Shown: one piece after another, positions 1 to 9,775 of the stretch | Numbering within the stretch: position 1 is the stretch's first letter | Layout of the letters: every line of letters begins with the position of its first letter | Source of the DNA: Sphingobacteriia bacterium | Lineage (GTDB): Bacteria > Bacteroidota > Bacteroidia > Chitinophagales > Chitinophagaceae | NCBI GenBank assembly: GCA_947460365.1 | Contig: CANHJH010000005.1 | Span: 1-39,737 of the forward strand | DNA length: 39,737 bases | Direction of reading: 5' to 3' | Program-made: the position numbers and the translations under genes | The notes under the pieces: generated by a model | Databases searched by the model: none | What the model saw: the letters and a program-made list of their open reading frames with translations, nothing else | Told to the model about the DNA's origin: nothing

Positions 1-1
1 A

Positions 2-1330
2 ATTACCACTATGCGTGATCAGACAATGAATGCATCACTAGCCATTCAGTATAAAGGATCAAAACTTCAATTCAGTTCAATCAGTTCATTTCAGAAAAAT
101 TACAGATATTACACTCAGCCAATTGATGGTGATTTTTCTCCGCTTGATGCTATTTCAATTCAAAATAATTACGGTAAATCCTGGAATAACATTAAAGCAT
201 ATACACAGGAGTTTAAAATTAATTCGCCTTCAAATCCCTCTAATAAATTGGCTTGGCTGGCTGGAGCGTATTTGTTTTATCAGGAAGCACCCGTAAAACA
301 GGCAACTCGTTTTGGAGCAGATGCTAATTTATTGATGATTGGCGACTCTTTATTTACCCTGCTCAATACCACACAATCCAATAAAATTGGCATGGCTTTA
401 TATGGACAAATTTCTTATGCCATAAAAAATAATTTTCGTGTTACGTTAGGGTTGAGACATGATATGGAAAAGCAAAAACAATCGGTTGCGGGTTATTATC
501 AGCATGATCCTATGCCTGATTATTATGAAAGTTATCCCGACACATCTGCATCAATTTCATTCAATGCATTTTCACCTAAATTGTCTGTCGATTATACAAC
601 TAAATCGGGCGCCGTATTTTATGCTTCTTATAATAAAGGATACAGAACAGGAGGGTTGTCTCCTTTATCCAGCGACCCATCTCAACCACCCTTAATGGGC
701 TACAGTCCTGAATTTAGTGATAATATTGAACTTGGATATAAGCAACGATTTTTAAATAACCGTATTTATATGAACCTGGTAGCATACTACACTAAAGTAA
801 GTAATGCACAGGTTCCAACGCTTTTATTGCCAGATGCAATTACAGTTACAAAAAACACGGGAGCATTAAACAGTAAAGGTATTGAAGCAGAAATAACCAC
901 CATACCATTTAAAGGATTAAACATTCAATACATACTTGGATTAACCGATGCCAGTTACACATCGCTGAATTTATCTCAGCAAAGTGGGGCAATTGATTTA
1001 TCGGGGAAAAGACCGCTGTTTACTCCATCCTACAATTCAGCGCTAACTGTTCAGTATACCTATGCATTTCCTAAAAAAAATATAAGTGCTTATGTGAGAA
1101 GTACTATGAAAAACATGGGTAATACTTATTTCGATTTAAAAAATACGATACAACAAAATCCCTATACATTAGTAAACGCAAGTATGGGTTTGAATGTCAA
1201 TAAGATTTCATTTGAAATATGGTCAAAGAATTGGTTCAATCAAAATTATATTGCGTACGCATTTGATTTTGGTGCAATACATTTGGGAAATCCAGCTCTT
1301 TTTGGAGTAACTTTAACCACTAAATTTTAG
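2..1330 (+). CDS. TonB-dependent outer-membrane receptor, C-terminal part (5' partial)
   Basis: The reading frame is open to the left edge, so the ATG at 11 given in the ORF track is probably internal. What remains is about 440 residues of transmembrane beta-barrel. It has alternating aromatic strands, the phrase 'YASYNKGYRTGG', a barrel block 'SKGIEAEITTIPFKGLNIQY' and a terminal strand ending in Phe, all typical of TonB-dependent receptors. These proteins import siderophores, cobalamin or oligosaccharides across the outer membrane. The barrel resembles the general, proteobacterial-style receptor type more than SusC, and no SusD follows. The stop is 5 bases before the GH2 gene, which suggests cotranscription and a carbohydrate substrate. 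That substrate is inference, because the plug domain lies outside the window. Confidence 0.88.
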   Translation: MTTMRDQTMNASLAIQYKGSKLQFSSISSFQKNYRYYTQPIDGDFSPLDAISIQNNYGKSWNNIKAYTQEFKINSPSNPSNKLAWLAGAYLFYQEAPVKQATRFGADANLLMIGDSLFTLLNTTQSNKIGMALYGQISYAIKNNFRVTLGLRHDMEKQKQSVAGYYQHDPMPDYYESYPDTSASISFNAFSPKLSVDYTTKSGAVFYASYNKGYRTGGLSPLSSDPSQPPLMGYSPEFSDNIELGYKQRFLNNRIYMNLVAYYTKVSNAQVPTLLLPDAITVTKNTGALNSKGIEAEITTIPFKGLNIQYILGLTDASYTSLNLSQQSGAIDLSGKRPLFTPSYNSALTVQYTYAFPKKNISAYVRSTMKNMGNTYFDLKNTIQQNPYTLVNASMGLNVNKISFEIWSKNWFNQNYIAYAFDFGAIHLGNPALFGVTLTTKF

Positions 1331-1335
1331 TCCTG

Positions 1336-3765
1336 ATGAAAGCTTGTTTTACTCATGTAATTTTGTTTAAGATTTTTATATGCATATTGGTATTTAGTAC
1401 TAAAATAAATGCGCAAAGTAGAGAGCGTCTTTCATTAGATAAAGGTTGGTTATTTCATCAGGGAGACATCCCATTCCCAATCATCAAAGGACATGATATT
1501 ACCTATAGCACTGCTAAAGCTGGAGTGGCCACAGGTGCTGCTGCGGTAGATTATAACGATAAGCAATGGCAGCAGGTAAATCTGCCGCATGATTGGGCAA
1601 TTTTTTCTGAGATAGACTCCTCTGAAAATGTATCACAAGGATACCGCAAAAGAGGGTATGGATGGTATCGACGTACCATTAAATTAGATTCATCTGATAG
1701 AGGAAAAAATATAGAAATTCAATTAGATGGTATTGCAACTAATAGTACGATTTGGGTGAATGGAACCCTAGTGCATCATAATTGGTGCGGTTATACTTCT
1801 TCATATATTGATATTACCACCTTGGCAAGATATGGCAATCAACCAAATGTGATTGCCATCAGAGTAGATGCCACTACACATGAAGGTTGGTGGTATGAAG
1901 GGGCAGGTATTTATCGGCATACTTGGCTAGTAAAACGTTCCCCTGTATTTATTGCCACAGATGGTGTATATGCTCATCCTATAAAAAAAACCATCAACTC
2001 ATGGTTAGTGCCGGCAGAAGTTATGGTGCAAAATACTGGGAAAAAAAAGGAAGAAGTTGAAGTGTTGGTTGAGTTGTTTGATAAGACTGGAGTTAAGGTA
2101 GCCGATGGTAAAAACCTATTGTCTGTTTCCCCGTTCGAAAAGATATCTGTTAAAGTTGATTTAGCTGTTTTAAATCCAGCATTGTGGGATATCAATCATC
2201 CTGTTTTATATACAGTAAAATCAACCCTTATTCAAAAAAGCCAATTGGTAGATCAAGTGACTACTCATTGCGGTTTTAGGACCATTGCATTTACAAAAGA
2301 TTCAGGCTTTTACCTGAACGGAAGAAATATTAAAATTCAAGGTGTTTGCAATCATCAGGATCACGCAGGAGTGGGTGTAGCAGTGCCAGATGCTTTATGG
2401 GAATTTAGAGTACGGAAATTGAAAGAGTTAGGCGCCAATGCATACCGGTGTTCACATAACCCACCTGCGGCTGAGTTTTTAAATGTTTGTGATAGCTTAG
2501 GACTTTTAGTAATGGATGAAAATAGAAATTTTAATACTTCTCCGGAATATATTGGACAACTAGAATGGATGGTAAGAAGAGATCGAAATCATCCAAGTAT
2601 AATATTGTGGTCGGTATTTAACGAAGAGCCCATGCAAGGCACAGAGAGTGGTTATGAAATGGTGCGATACATGAACGCTAAAGTGAAAGCTTTGGATACC
2701 ACCCGTCCGGTAACTGCTTCAATGAACGGTGGATTATTTGAACCTTACAACGTGTCAAATGCAGTGGATGTGGTTGGTTTTAATTATCAACACTGGGGTT
2801 ATGATCAATTCCATAAAGAAAATCCCAATAAAATAATGACGAGCTCCGAAGATGTTTCTGCATTTCAGGTGAGGGGAGAATACACTACAGATTACAGTAA
2901 AAACATTGTGGATGCCTATGATTCAAAGGCAGCCGATTGGGGGTTAACACACAGACAAGGTTGGAAAGAAATTGCTACGAGACCATATTTAGCTGGTGGG
3001 TTTGTATGGACGGGGTTTGATTATCATGGTGAACCAACACCTTTTAAATGGCCATCAGCAGGGTCTTTTTTTGGAATTATGGATCAATGTGGATTCCCTA
3101 AAATGGCCTATTGGCTTCATCAAGCTCAGTGGAGAAAAGATATAAACGTACTTCAAATAGTGCCACATTGGAATTGGCCTGCTGATAGCATTGGGAAAAA
3201 TATTAAAGTGATGGTATTAAGTAATGCAGATTCGATTAGCGTATTGCTTAATGGAAAATTTGTTGGCGGGCAAAAAGTGGATCAATATGAAATGAATACT
3301 TTTTATATACCATATAAACCTGGAAAATTGGAAGCCATTGGCTATAAAAATAAAAAACAGATCTCGGAGTTTAAAACTGAAACAACCGGCAAACCGGTTG
3401 CATTACAATTAATTGCATATAAAAATAGTATTGATAATAACGGTCAAGATGCAGTGCCTTTAACTGTTCAAGCAATTGATGAAAAAGGTCGTCCAGTTCC
3501 TACCGCTAATCTTAATGTGCAATTTGACATTAGTGATGAAGCTAATATCATTGGAGTAGGTAATGGTAATCCTAATTCACACGAATCGGACAAAGCCAAT
3601 CACCGCAATTTGTTTAATGGTTTGGCACAAGTCATCATTCAAAGCAAAGAGGGAAAAACGGGACATGTGCGTTTAATGGCTAAGGCAAAAGACTTACGTA
3701 GTGCAGTAATTGAAATTAAATTAGCGGAGGTGCCGGTTATTCCCTTTGTGCCAATTATAAAGTAA
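1336..3765 (+). CDS. Secreted GH2 beta-galactosidase-like glycoside hydrolase
   Basis: This 809-aa protein starts with a signal peptide ending near 'INAQ'. The family order is visible: N-terminal jelly-roll ('RLSLDKGWLFHQGD'), Ig-like domain, TIM barrel, DUF4982 ('IVPHWNWPADSIGK') and a C-terminal Ig-like GH2 domain. The acid/base sits in 'LWSVFNEEP' (N429-E430). By family comparison the likely nucleophile is E505 in 'SSED'. Bacteroidota GH2 enzymes of this layout are mostly periplasmic exo-beta-galactosidases, though some are beta-glucuronidases or mannosidases, so the sugar is inferred. With the mannosidases and sialic-acid genes downstream, removing galactose from host-type glycans is a reasonable role. 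It lies 5 bases behind the TonB receptor. Confidence 0.9.
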   Translation: MKACFTHVILFKIFICILVFSTKINAQSRERLSLDKGWLFHQGDIPFPIIKGHDITYSTAKAGVATGAAAVDYNDKQWQQVNLPHDWAIFSEIDSSENVSQGYRKRGYGWYRRTIKLDSSDRGKNIEIQLDGIATNSTIWVNGTLVHHNWCGYTSSYIDITTLARYGNQPNVIAIRVDATTHEGWWYEGAGIYRHTWLVKRSPVFIATDGVYAHPIKKTINSWLVPAEVMVQNTGKKKEEVEVLVELFDKTGVKVADGKNLLSVSPFEKISVKVDLAVLNPALWDINHPVLYTVKSTLIQKSQLVDQVTTHCGFRTIAFTKDSGFYLNGRNIKIQGVCNHQDHAGVGVAVPDALWEFRVRKLKELGANAYRCSHNPPAAEFLNVCDSLGLLVMDENRNFNTSPEYIGQLEWMVRRDRNHPSIILWSVFNEEPMQGTESGYEMVRYMNAKVKALDTTRPVTASMNGGLFEPYNVSNAVDVVGFNYQHWGYDQFHKENPNKIMTSSEDVSAFQVRGEYTTDYSKNIVDAYDSKAADWGLTHRQGWKEIATRPYLAGGFVWTGFDYHGEPTPFKWPSAGSFFGIMDQCGFPKMAYWLHQAQWRKDINVLQIVPHWNWPADSIGKNIKVMVLSNADSISVLLNGKFVGGQKVDQYEMNTFYIPYKPGKLEAIGYKNKKQISEFKTETTGKPVALQLIAYKNSIDNNGQDAVPLTVQAIDEKGRPVPTANLNVQFDISDEANIIGVGNGNPNSHESDKANHRNLFNGLAQVIIQSKEGKTGHVRLMAKAKDLRSAVIEIKLAEVPVIPFVPIIK

Positions 3766-4115
3766 ATGCCACTTCATAAAATCCAAAAAAAATAGTAATC
3801 ATTCCCAATTGAATTATTAAGCAAATTAAGAGGGCTATCCACCATTTAAATTATCTTCAAAACAGATAATCAGTTGCAGGTTTTTGTTGTAGCTGACCCA
3901 TTAAAGTATTAAAATATCTTTGTTTAATCTTTCACGTCTCAAACTTTTAAAGGGTAATCGCTTTAAATCTTACATATTAAATAAATAAATTATTATATTA
4001 TTTAATAAATTATTTAATTATTGTATAATATAAAATTAAAATAAATAATATATTATATAAATAAATAAATGTATAATATATTTTATATATTTATAGTATA
4101 CCAATATACAAAGTC
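3766..4115. other. 350-base intergenic gap with an extremely AT-rich block
   Basis: No convincing gene is present. The left part has a short inverted repeat, ATTATCT-N7-AGATAAT (3850-3870), without a following T-run. From about 3968 to 4105 the DNA is almost only A and T, with runs of taaataaat and tataatat leading up to the GTG start of the metallopeptidase. Such DNA melts or bends easily and could act as a promoter UP-like region or silencer target; that is inference. Confidence 0.6.
3915..3922 (+). promoter_or_regulatory. Possible -7 element (TATCTTTG) upstream of the M4 peptidase
   Basis: The sequence matches the Bacteroidota -7 consensus TAnnTTTG exactly. The expected -33 position (3892-3895, GCTG) is only a partial match to TTTG. 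If used, it would give a leader of roughly 190 bases running through the AT-rich block. Confidence 0.35.
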
Positions 4116-7100
4116 GTGAAAAACCCAACCTCCCTTAAGTTTTTTTGCGTGACTGCCATTTGTTTTATTTTACAAAACATTGGTTCAGCTCAATCCCCCC
4201 AATTAATTCCGAATAAAATAGCTGCTTTATCTAAAAAATATAATTATAAATTACAAAGTGTAAACGTACTGTCATCAAAAAATGAAGATGTTTATATTAA
4301 AAAAAATCGGTCTGCCAATTTCATTTCCTTCTTACCTGATACCAATAAAATGGATGAAGAAAGTGAATTATTGGTAAAAAGGAATTTAGTGAGTGGAGGT
4401 GTGATTTTGGTAAAAAAAGTAGATGATAAAAGTAAAACACGAAGTCGGTCAATTAATTCAGTTAAAGTAAAGTTCGATACAGTTCTTGCAACATTTGCTT
4501 ATTTAGAAAGTATAAAAGATATATTAAAGATTAAAGATGCAACAAGGTCTTTTGAAATTGCAACCATTATAAAAGATTCATTAGGTAAAACACATGTTAA
4601 GTTAAAGCAAATTTACAAGGGGTTTAAAATTTATGGAACTGAAATAAGTGTTCATTTAAATAGTGTTGGTTTAGGAGAGCTATTCACTGGTTATTATGTT
4701 GATACTTCATCCTTGTTTAGTTGTACGCTCAAGCTTTCTCAAAAAGAAGCCCTTGCTATTGTTTTATCTGAATTGGTAAAACATAATAGTATTAAAAAGC
4801 TTACTCAACAAGAGGCGCAATTGATTAATTATCATGGACCGGTAATAGATACCTTGTTGTATAAAAGGAGCAATAGCAATATTCATACGCTGATTTATAA
4901 AATTAAAATTCGGGTTAACTTAATAAAAGAATGGGAATATTTTGTTGATGGCAATACAGGTGAAATTATTAAATCATTCAATAAAAAATGTTCGCTAGAT
5001 GGGGCGTATGCTGCTTATTCCAAAGATTTAATGGATAAGTTAGTAAAAGTAAATTCTTTTAAGCAAGGCGATTACTATTATTTATTAGATGTAACTAAAC
5101 CAATGTATCTCAACAAAACGCAAGGAGTCATTTCAACATTTGATGGTAATGGATCTAAAGTTAGTAATATCAACATGCATGAAATAGTTTCTTTAAATGG
5201 TATTTGGACAGATCCGAAATTGGTTTCAGCTCATAATAATGCAAGTAATGTATATGATTATTTTAAAAATGTGCATAACAGAAATTCAATTGATAATCAG
5301 GGGGGTAATATCATTTCTATTGTAAATGTAATAAGTGATGATAGTACTGAGTTAGATAATGCGTTTTATAATTATCCAGTGATTGTGTATGGAAATGGTA
5401 ATCACTTTTTTAAGCCGCTGGCACGAGCATTAGATGTAGCCGCACATGAAATATCTCATGGGGTTATTAATTTTTCCGCCCAATTTGAGTATATGGGTCA
5501 GTCTGGCGCATTAAGTGAATCGTTTGCAGATATTTTTGCTTCAATGGTAGATTCAACAAATTGGACAATAGGTGAAGATATAGTTCATCCCAATTATTTC
5601 CCCTCTGGTGCATTGCGGTCTCTTGAAAATCCGCATAATGGTGGGAATGGCCCAAATGATTTTAAATGGCAGCCTAAACATATGAATGAATATGTAAACT
5701 TATTAACTACAGAAAAAGGTAATTGGGGAGGTGTTCATGTAAATAGTGGAATACCCAATCATGCGTTTTATTTGTTAGCTAATTCCTTTGTTGGGCGCAT
5801 TGCATCTGCAAAAATATTTTATAGAGCATTAACCAATTATTTAACAAGTTATGCTCAATTCATTGATCTTAGATATGCTGTAATGCAAGCAGCTGAAGAC
5901 TTATACGATGAAAGATATGTACAAATGGTTCAAGATGTTTTTGATAAAGTAGGAATAAAAGACTTGAATGTAAAAAATGAAACCGACATATTTTCAGTTA
6001 ACCCCGGTAATGAATATCTATTGAACTATAAATATGAAAAAAGTAATCAAGGGATTTGTAAGATAAGTGCATCAGGATTAAATGTTCCAATTGTTTCAAA
6101 TAAAATTCTTAATAAGCCAAGTGTAACAGATAATGGTAAGATGTTAGTTTATGTTGGTTTGGATAATAGAATTTATTCAATTAATCCAACAATAAATTCC
6201 AATCAATTAAATGCTATAGTAATTCAGCCGGATAGGTTTTGGTCTAGTGTGGCTATATCTAAAGATGGTAAAAAGTTAGCTGCAACCGGCATGTTAGATG
6301 ATACCGCAATTTATGTATATGAATTTAGTAGCAAAATCTGGCAGAAGTTCAAATTATTTAATCCAGCGTATTCGCATGGTATTAATAAAACTTACCCTTT
6401 GGCTGCCGATATAATGGAATGGGACTATAATGGAGAATATCTGTATTATGATGCTTTAAATATTGCTGATAGCATGAATATTAGGTTTTGGGATATCAGC
6501 AAAATAAAAGTTTGGGATAATGCCAATCAAACATTTGCAGGGGGGAAAGAAATTGAGAAAATCAGGCAAATAAATGTACTAGATGGAGAAAATATCGGCA
6601 ATCCGGTATTGGCAAAAAATTCTCCCTACATTTTAGCGTTTGATTTTTTTAATGCGAGTAATTCAGATAAGTTTTATATCCTTGGATATGACCTATTGAA
6701 AAACAGGATAGATACCATTGTAGTTAATAATACGCTTGGATATCCGACTTATAATAAATATGATAATAAACTCGCTTATGTATCAGCGAAAAATGATCAT
6801 TATGCTATCTATATTTTGAATTTATCACCAAATAAAATTTCAGCTAAAAATAGGGGGCAATTAATGATTGATTCTGCTCAATGGCCAATCTTTGTTGCAA
6901 ATGGTGTTCGTTCAATTGATATACCTGCTACACCGGTTATTAAATCATTAAGCGACACATTTTTTTGTGAAAATAGTTCCATTGTATTAATATCAAATAA
7001 TTCAACAGGTAATCAGTGGTATAAAAATGGTATAATAAGTATTCCGGATACTTTGCAAACAATTATTGTGAAACAAAGCGGCGATTATACTGTACGGTAT

Positions 7101-8153
7101 GTGAAAGACGAAGTAGCGAGTTTGCAAAGCAATAGTATACATGCAACATCTATACCCAAACCACGTAAGCCCCAAACACCTTATGTTGAAAGTTTACAGT
7201 TTTGCTTGCATGATTCATCAGCTGCTTTAATTGCAACAGCGCTTGATGAACATAAATTAATTTGGTATGATCCTTACCATGCAAAAGGGGTAGCTTCCAA
7301 TAAAAATATCAAACCGTCTACTGACAGTTCAGGTCTCTATAATTATTTTGTAAGTCAACGTTCATTAAAATATGGCTGTGAAAGTGAAATGGAAACAATT
7401 TCAGTTAAGGTAAATGCATTACCCGCTTCGCCTAAAATAACACCCATTAATTTATGTGAAAACCAAATTGCCGATACGTTGAAAATTGAACATGATAAGT
7501 TTCATAAAATACTTTGGTATTGCAATGATAGCTTAAGGGCATGTGTAAGCCCCAATCCGCCTATTCCAAATACCAAAATACCCCAATCAACCAACTATTT
7601 AGTAGCTCAAAAAAGTGAAACAACCGGTTGCATTAGTGAAAAATCTATTTTGCCAGTTAATGTTACAGCTATCCCCAATCCTCCAATTCTTATAAAAGAT
7701 AAGGAGGGGATGTTAATTTCCTCTGAAAAAAAATGGAATAAATGGTATAAAAATGGAATTGAATTACCTGATACTTCTTCGTTTTTGAAACCTGTTATTA
7801 CCGGAATGTATGCGGTGAAGTCTGTGATAAATGGTTGTGCTAGTGCATCGAGTAATGAATATTTTTATGTTGTTCAACGATTTGCAACTATTTCAACTCA
7901 ACAGGAGTATGTTAAGCTGGGACCTAATCCATTTGTTGATCATTTAAAAATAGATTTCTATTTAAATGGCTATCATCAACTTGATCTAGAAATGATTGAA
8001 ATGGTTACTGGTACCAAGATAGAACAAAGAGTAAACCTGATTACAGGGCAATTATTGAGCTTCCCTAACTTAAAGGTCGGAATGTATATGTGTAGATTGT
8101 CAACATCTGATAAAACAATCAATTATGTTTTTAACATTATAAAAATGCAGTAG
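4116..8153 (+). CDS. Secreted M4 (thermolysin-like) metallopeptidase with Ig-like and T9SS sorting domains
   Basis: This 1345-aa protein uses a GTG start followed by a signal peptide ending near 'GSAQ'. An FTP/PepSY-type propeptide spans roughly residues 60-290. The catalytic domain carries 'HEISH' (H444, E445, H448), the third zinc ligand E468 in 'GALSESFADIF' twenty residues after H448, and the downstream His motif 'VHVNSGIPNHAF', so the active site looks intact. A beta-propeller-like region (about 650-930) follows. Next come four Ig-like segments marked by Trp motifs near residues 968, 1050, 1134 and 1210. The last 80 residues ('LGPNPFVDHLKIDF' onward) are a T9SS type A sorting domain. It is probably an extracellular or cell-surface protease. 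It lies alone after the AT-rich gap, between the galactosidase and mannosidase genes. Confidence 0.93.
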   Translation: MKNPTSLKFFCVTAICFILQNIGSAQSPQLIPNKIAALSKKYNYKLQSVNVLSSKNEDVYIKKNRSANFISFLPDTNKMDEESELLVKRNLVSGGVILVKKVDDKSKTRSRSINSVKVKFDTVLATFAYLESIKDILKIKDATRSFEIATIIKDSLGKTHVKLKQIYKGFKIYGTEISVHLNSVGLGELFTGYYVDTSSLFSCTLKLSQKEALAIVLSELVKHNSIKKLTQQEAQLINYHGPVIDTLLYKRSNSNIHTLIYKIKIRVNLIKEWEYFVDGNTGEIIKSFNKKCSLDGAYAAYSKDLMDKLVKVNSFKQGDYYYLLDVTKPMYLNKTQGVISTFDGNGSKVSNINMHEIVSLNGIWTDPKLVSAHNNASNVYDYFKNVHNRNSIDNQGGNIISIVNVISDDSTELDNAFYNYPVIVYGNGNHFFKPLARALDVAAHEISHGVINFSAQFEYMGQSGALSESFADIFASMVDSTNWTIGEDIVHPNYFPSGALRSLENPHNGGNGPNDFKWQPKHMNEYVNLLTTEKGNWGGVHVNSGIPNHAFYLLANSFVGRIASAKIFYRALTNYLTSYAQFIDLRYAVMQAAEDLYDERYVQMVQDVFDKVGIKDLNVKNETDIFSVNPGNEYLLNYKYEKSNQGICKISASGLNVPIVSNKILNKPSVTDNGKMLVYVGLDNRIYSINPTINSNQLNAIVIQPDRFWSSVAISKDGKKLAATGMLDDTAIYVYEFSSKIWQKFKLFNPAYSHGINKTYPLAADIMEWDYNGEYLYYDALNIADSMNIRFWDISKIKVWDNANQTFAGGKEIEKIRQINVLDGENIGNPVLAKNSPYILAFDFFNASNSDKFYILGYDLLKNRIDTIVVNNTLGYPTYNKYDNKLAYVSAKNDHYAIYILNLSPNKISAKNRGQLMIDSAQWPIFVANGVRSIDIPATPVIKSLSDTFFCENSSIVLISNNSTGNQWYKNGIISIPDTLQTIIVKQSGDYTVRYVKDEVASLQSNSIHATSIPKPRKPQTPYVESLQFCLHDSSAALIATALDEHKLIWYDPYHAKGVASNKNIKPSTDSSGLYNYFVSQRSLKYGCESEMETISVKVNALPASPKITPINLCENQIADTLKIEHDKFHKILWYCNDSLRACVSPNPPIPNTKIPQSTNYLVAQKSETTGCISEKSILPVNVTAIPNPPILIKDKEGMLISSEKKWNKWYKNGIELPDTSSFLKPVITGMYAVKSVINGCASASSNEYFYVVQRFATISTQQEYVKLGPNPFVDHLKIDFYLNGYHQLDLEMIEMVTGTKIEQRVNLITGQLLSFPNLKVGMYMCRLSTSDKTINYVFNIIKMQ

Positions 8154-8216
8154 TGCTGAACGCTTCAATTTAATTGTGAAATTTTGCCGAAACATAGTTG
8201 ATTGTTTAACAAAATG

Positions 8217-8224
8217 TAGATTTG
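8217..8224 (+). promoter_or_regulatory. Possible -7 element (TAGATTTG) before the mannosidase/sialic-acid operon
   Basis: TAGATTTG fits TAnnTTTG exactly and is the only exact match in the 188-base gap before the GH125 gene. No good -33 box occurs at the normal 19-21 base spacing; a GTTG lies 16 bases upstream. It would drive the run from GH125 to uxuA. Confidence 0.3.
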
Positions 8225-8341
8225 GTATGCATAAATCATTATGTGGGTAATTTTTCACAAAATAAACTGAAGTTAAATTATATTTACAAGGCTATATTTA
8301 TATTACCGATATCGTTTTTGTTATAATTTAATTATCATGTT

Positions 8342-9775
8342 ATGTTAAATCGAAGAAAATTTATTCAAAGTTCTACTATTGTTTCCTCCGCTTTTCTTAC
8401 TAAAGGATTTGCCAGAAAACCATTACAAACATTAGCATACTTAAATCAACGACCTGCTAAAAATGACCGGAAGTTTACGAGTATTGCTATAGATAACTAT
8501 ATTGAAAATTTGAAAAGCAGATTAAAAGACAAAGAACTTGCCTGGCTTTTTGAAAACTGTTATCCCAATACATTAGACACTACAGTAGATTTTGAAATGA
8601 TTGATAATAAGCCGGACACTTATGTAATTACCGGGGATATTGATGCGATGTGGTTAAGAGACAGTACTGCTCAAATTACTCCATATATTTCCTTTGCGAA
8701 GGAAGACAGTAAGCTTGCTCAATTAATCGAAGGGGTAATAAATCGTCAAAAAAAATGTGTGCTCTTAGACCCCTATGCCAATGCTTTTTATAAAGATGAA
8801 AAGAAAATAAGTGAGTGGGAAAAAGATTATACCACCATGAAACCCGGTATTCATGAAAGAAAGTGGGAGATTGATTCTTTATGTTATCCCATTAGACTAG
8901 CTTATTTATACTGGAAAGCAACCGGAAAGAAAAATGCTTTTGATCAAACTTGGCTTACCTGTATTCAATTAACGTTAGATACATTTATAGCACAGCAACG
9001 AAAGTTAAATAAAGGCCCCTACACATTTCAACGTTCCACTTATTGGGCTACAGATGGTGTGCCATTGAGTGGCTATGGTTATCCTGTTAAGCCGGTTGGC
9101 TTAATCTGTTCAATATTCCGACCTAGTGATGATGCCACCATTTTCCCATTCTTGATACCCTCTAATTGTTTTGCAGTTGTAGCATTAAATCAGGCTGCAG
9201 AAATGATTTCAGCTATTTATCCGGGAAATCAATTAGCGCAATCATGTAAAAAATTAGCTATGGAAGTGGATCAGGCAATTAAAAAATATGGTATTGTACA
9301 TCATGAAAAATTTGGAAAGGTGTATGCTTATGAAGTAAATGGTTTTGGAAGTATCAATCTAATGGATGATGCCAATGTACCAAGTTTATTATCGCTACCT
9401 TATTTAGGTTATACTAAGGCAACAGATCCTGTTTACATTAATACTAGAAAATTAATATTAAGTGATGAAAATCCATTCTATTTCAAAGGAATGGTAGGGG
9501 AAGGTATTGGAGGCCCACATGCAGGTATGGATATGATATGGCCTTTGAGCATTATTATGCGAGGGTTAACTGCAACTTCTTCAGTTGAAATTGTTCAATG
9601 TTTGCAACAGTTAAAAAGTACCCACGGGGGCACTGGATTTATGCATGAATCATTTCACAAAAATGATTCAAAAAATTTTACAAGAAAATGGTTCGCTTGG
9701 GCAAATACATTGTTTGGTGAACTAGTAATGCATGTTGATCATCATCAACAAGATTTGTTTAATAAAATGAAGTAA
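8342..9775 (+). CDS. GH125 exo-alpha-1,6-mannosidase (former DUF1237), exported
   Basis: This 477-aa protein has the hallmark 'GDIDAMWLRDSTAQ' (from about residue 98) and the C-terminal block 'GFMHESFHKND' followed by 'FTRKWFAWANTLFGEL'. It is full length for GH125, a family of metal-independent inverting exo-alpha-1,6-mannosidases acting on N- and O-glycan mannose. The N-terminus 'NRRKFIQSS' with a hydrophobic stretch looks like a Tat-type or other export signal, so the enzyme is probably periplasmic. The ATG at 8337 is followed at once by a stop, which leaves 8342 as the start. Its stop overlaps the GH92 start as TAATG, so translation of the two mannosidases is probably coupled. Confidence 0.93.
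   Translation: MLNRRKFIQSSTIVSSAFLTKGFARKPLQTLAYLNQRPAKNDRKFTSIAIDNYIENLKSRLKDKELAWLFENCYPNTLDTTVDFEMIDNKPDTYVITGDIDAMWLRDSTAQITPYISFAKEDSKLAQLIEGVINRQKKCVLLDPYANAFYKDEKKISEWEKDYTTMKPGIHERKWEIDSLCYPIRLAYLYWKATGKKNAFDQTWLTCIQLTLDTFIAQQRKLNKGPYTFQRSTYWATDGVPLSGYGYPVKPVGLICSIFRPSDDATIFPFLIPSNCFAVVALNQAAEMISAIYPGNQLAQSCKKLAMEVDQAIKKYGIVHHEKFGKVYAYEVNGFGSINLMDDANVPSLLSLPYLGYTKATDPVYINTRKLILSDENPFYFKGMVGEGIGGPHAGMDMIWPLSIIMRGLTATSSVEIVQCLQQLKSTHGGTGFMHESFHKNDSKNFTRKWFAWANTLFGELVMHVDHHQQDLFNKMK

Noticed and set aside
3756-3850. Short hydrophobic minus-strand reading (KWWIALLICLIIQLG...) at the end of the GH2 gene
   Set aside because: Only about 30 codons, preceded by an in-frame stop with no upstream start and partly inside GH2; possibly chance.
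3968-4105. AT-rich block as a replication origin
   Set aside because: No DnaA boxes, dnaA gene or parS sites were seen nearby, and it lies about 34 kb from parAB.
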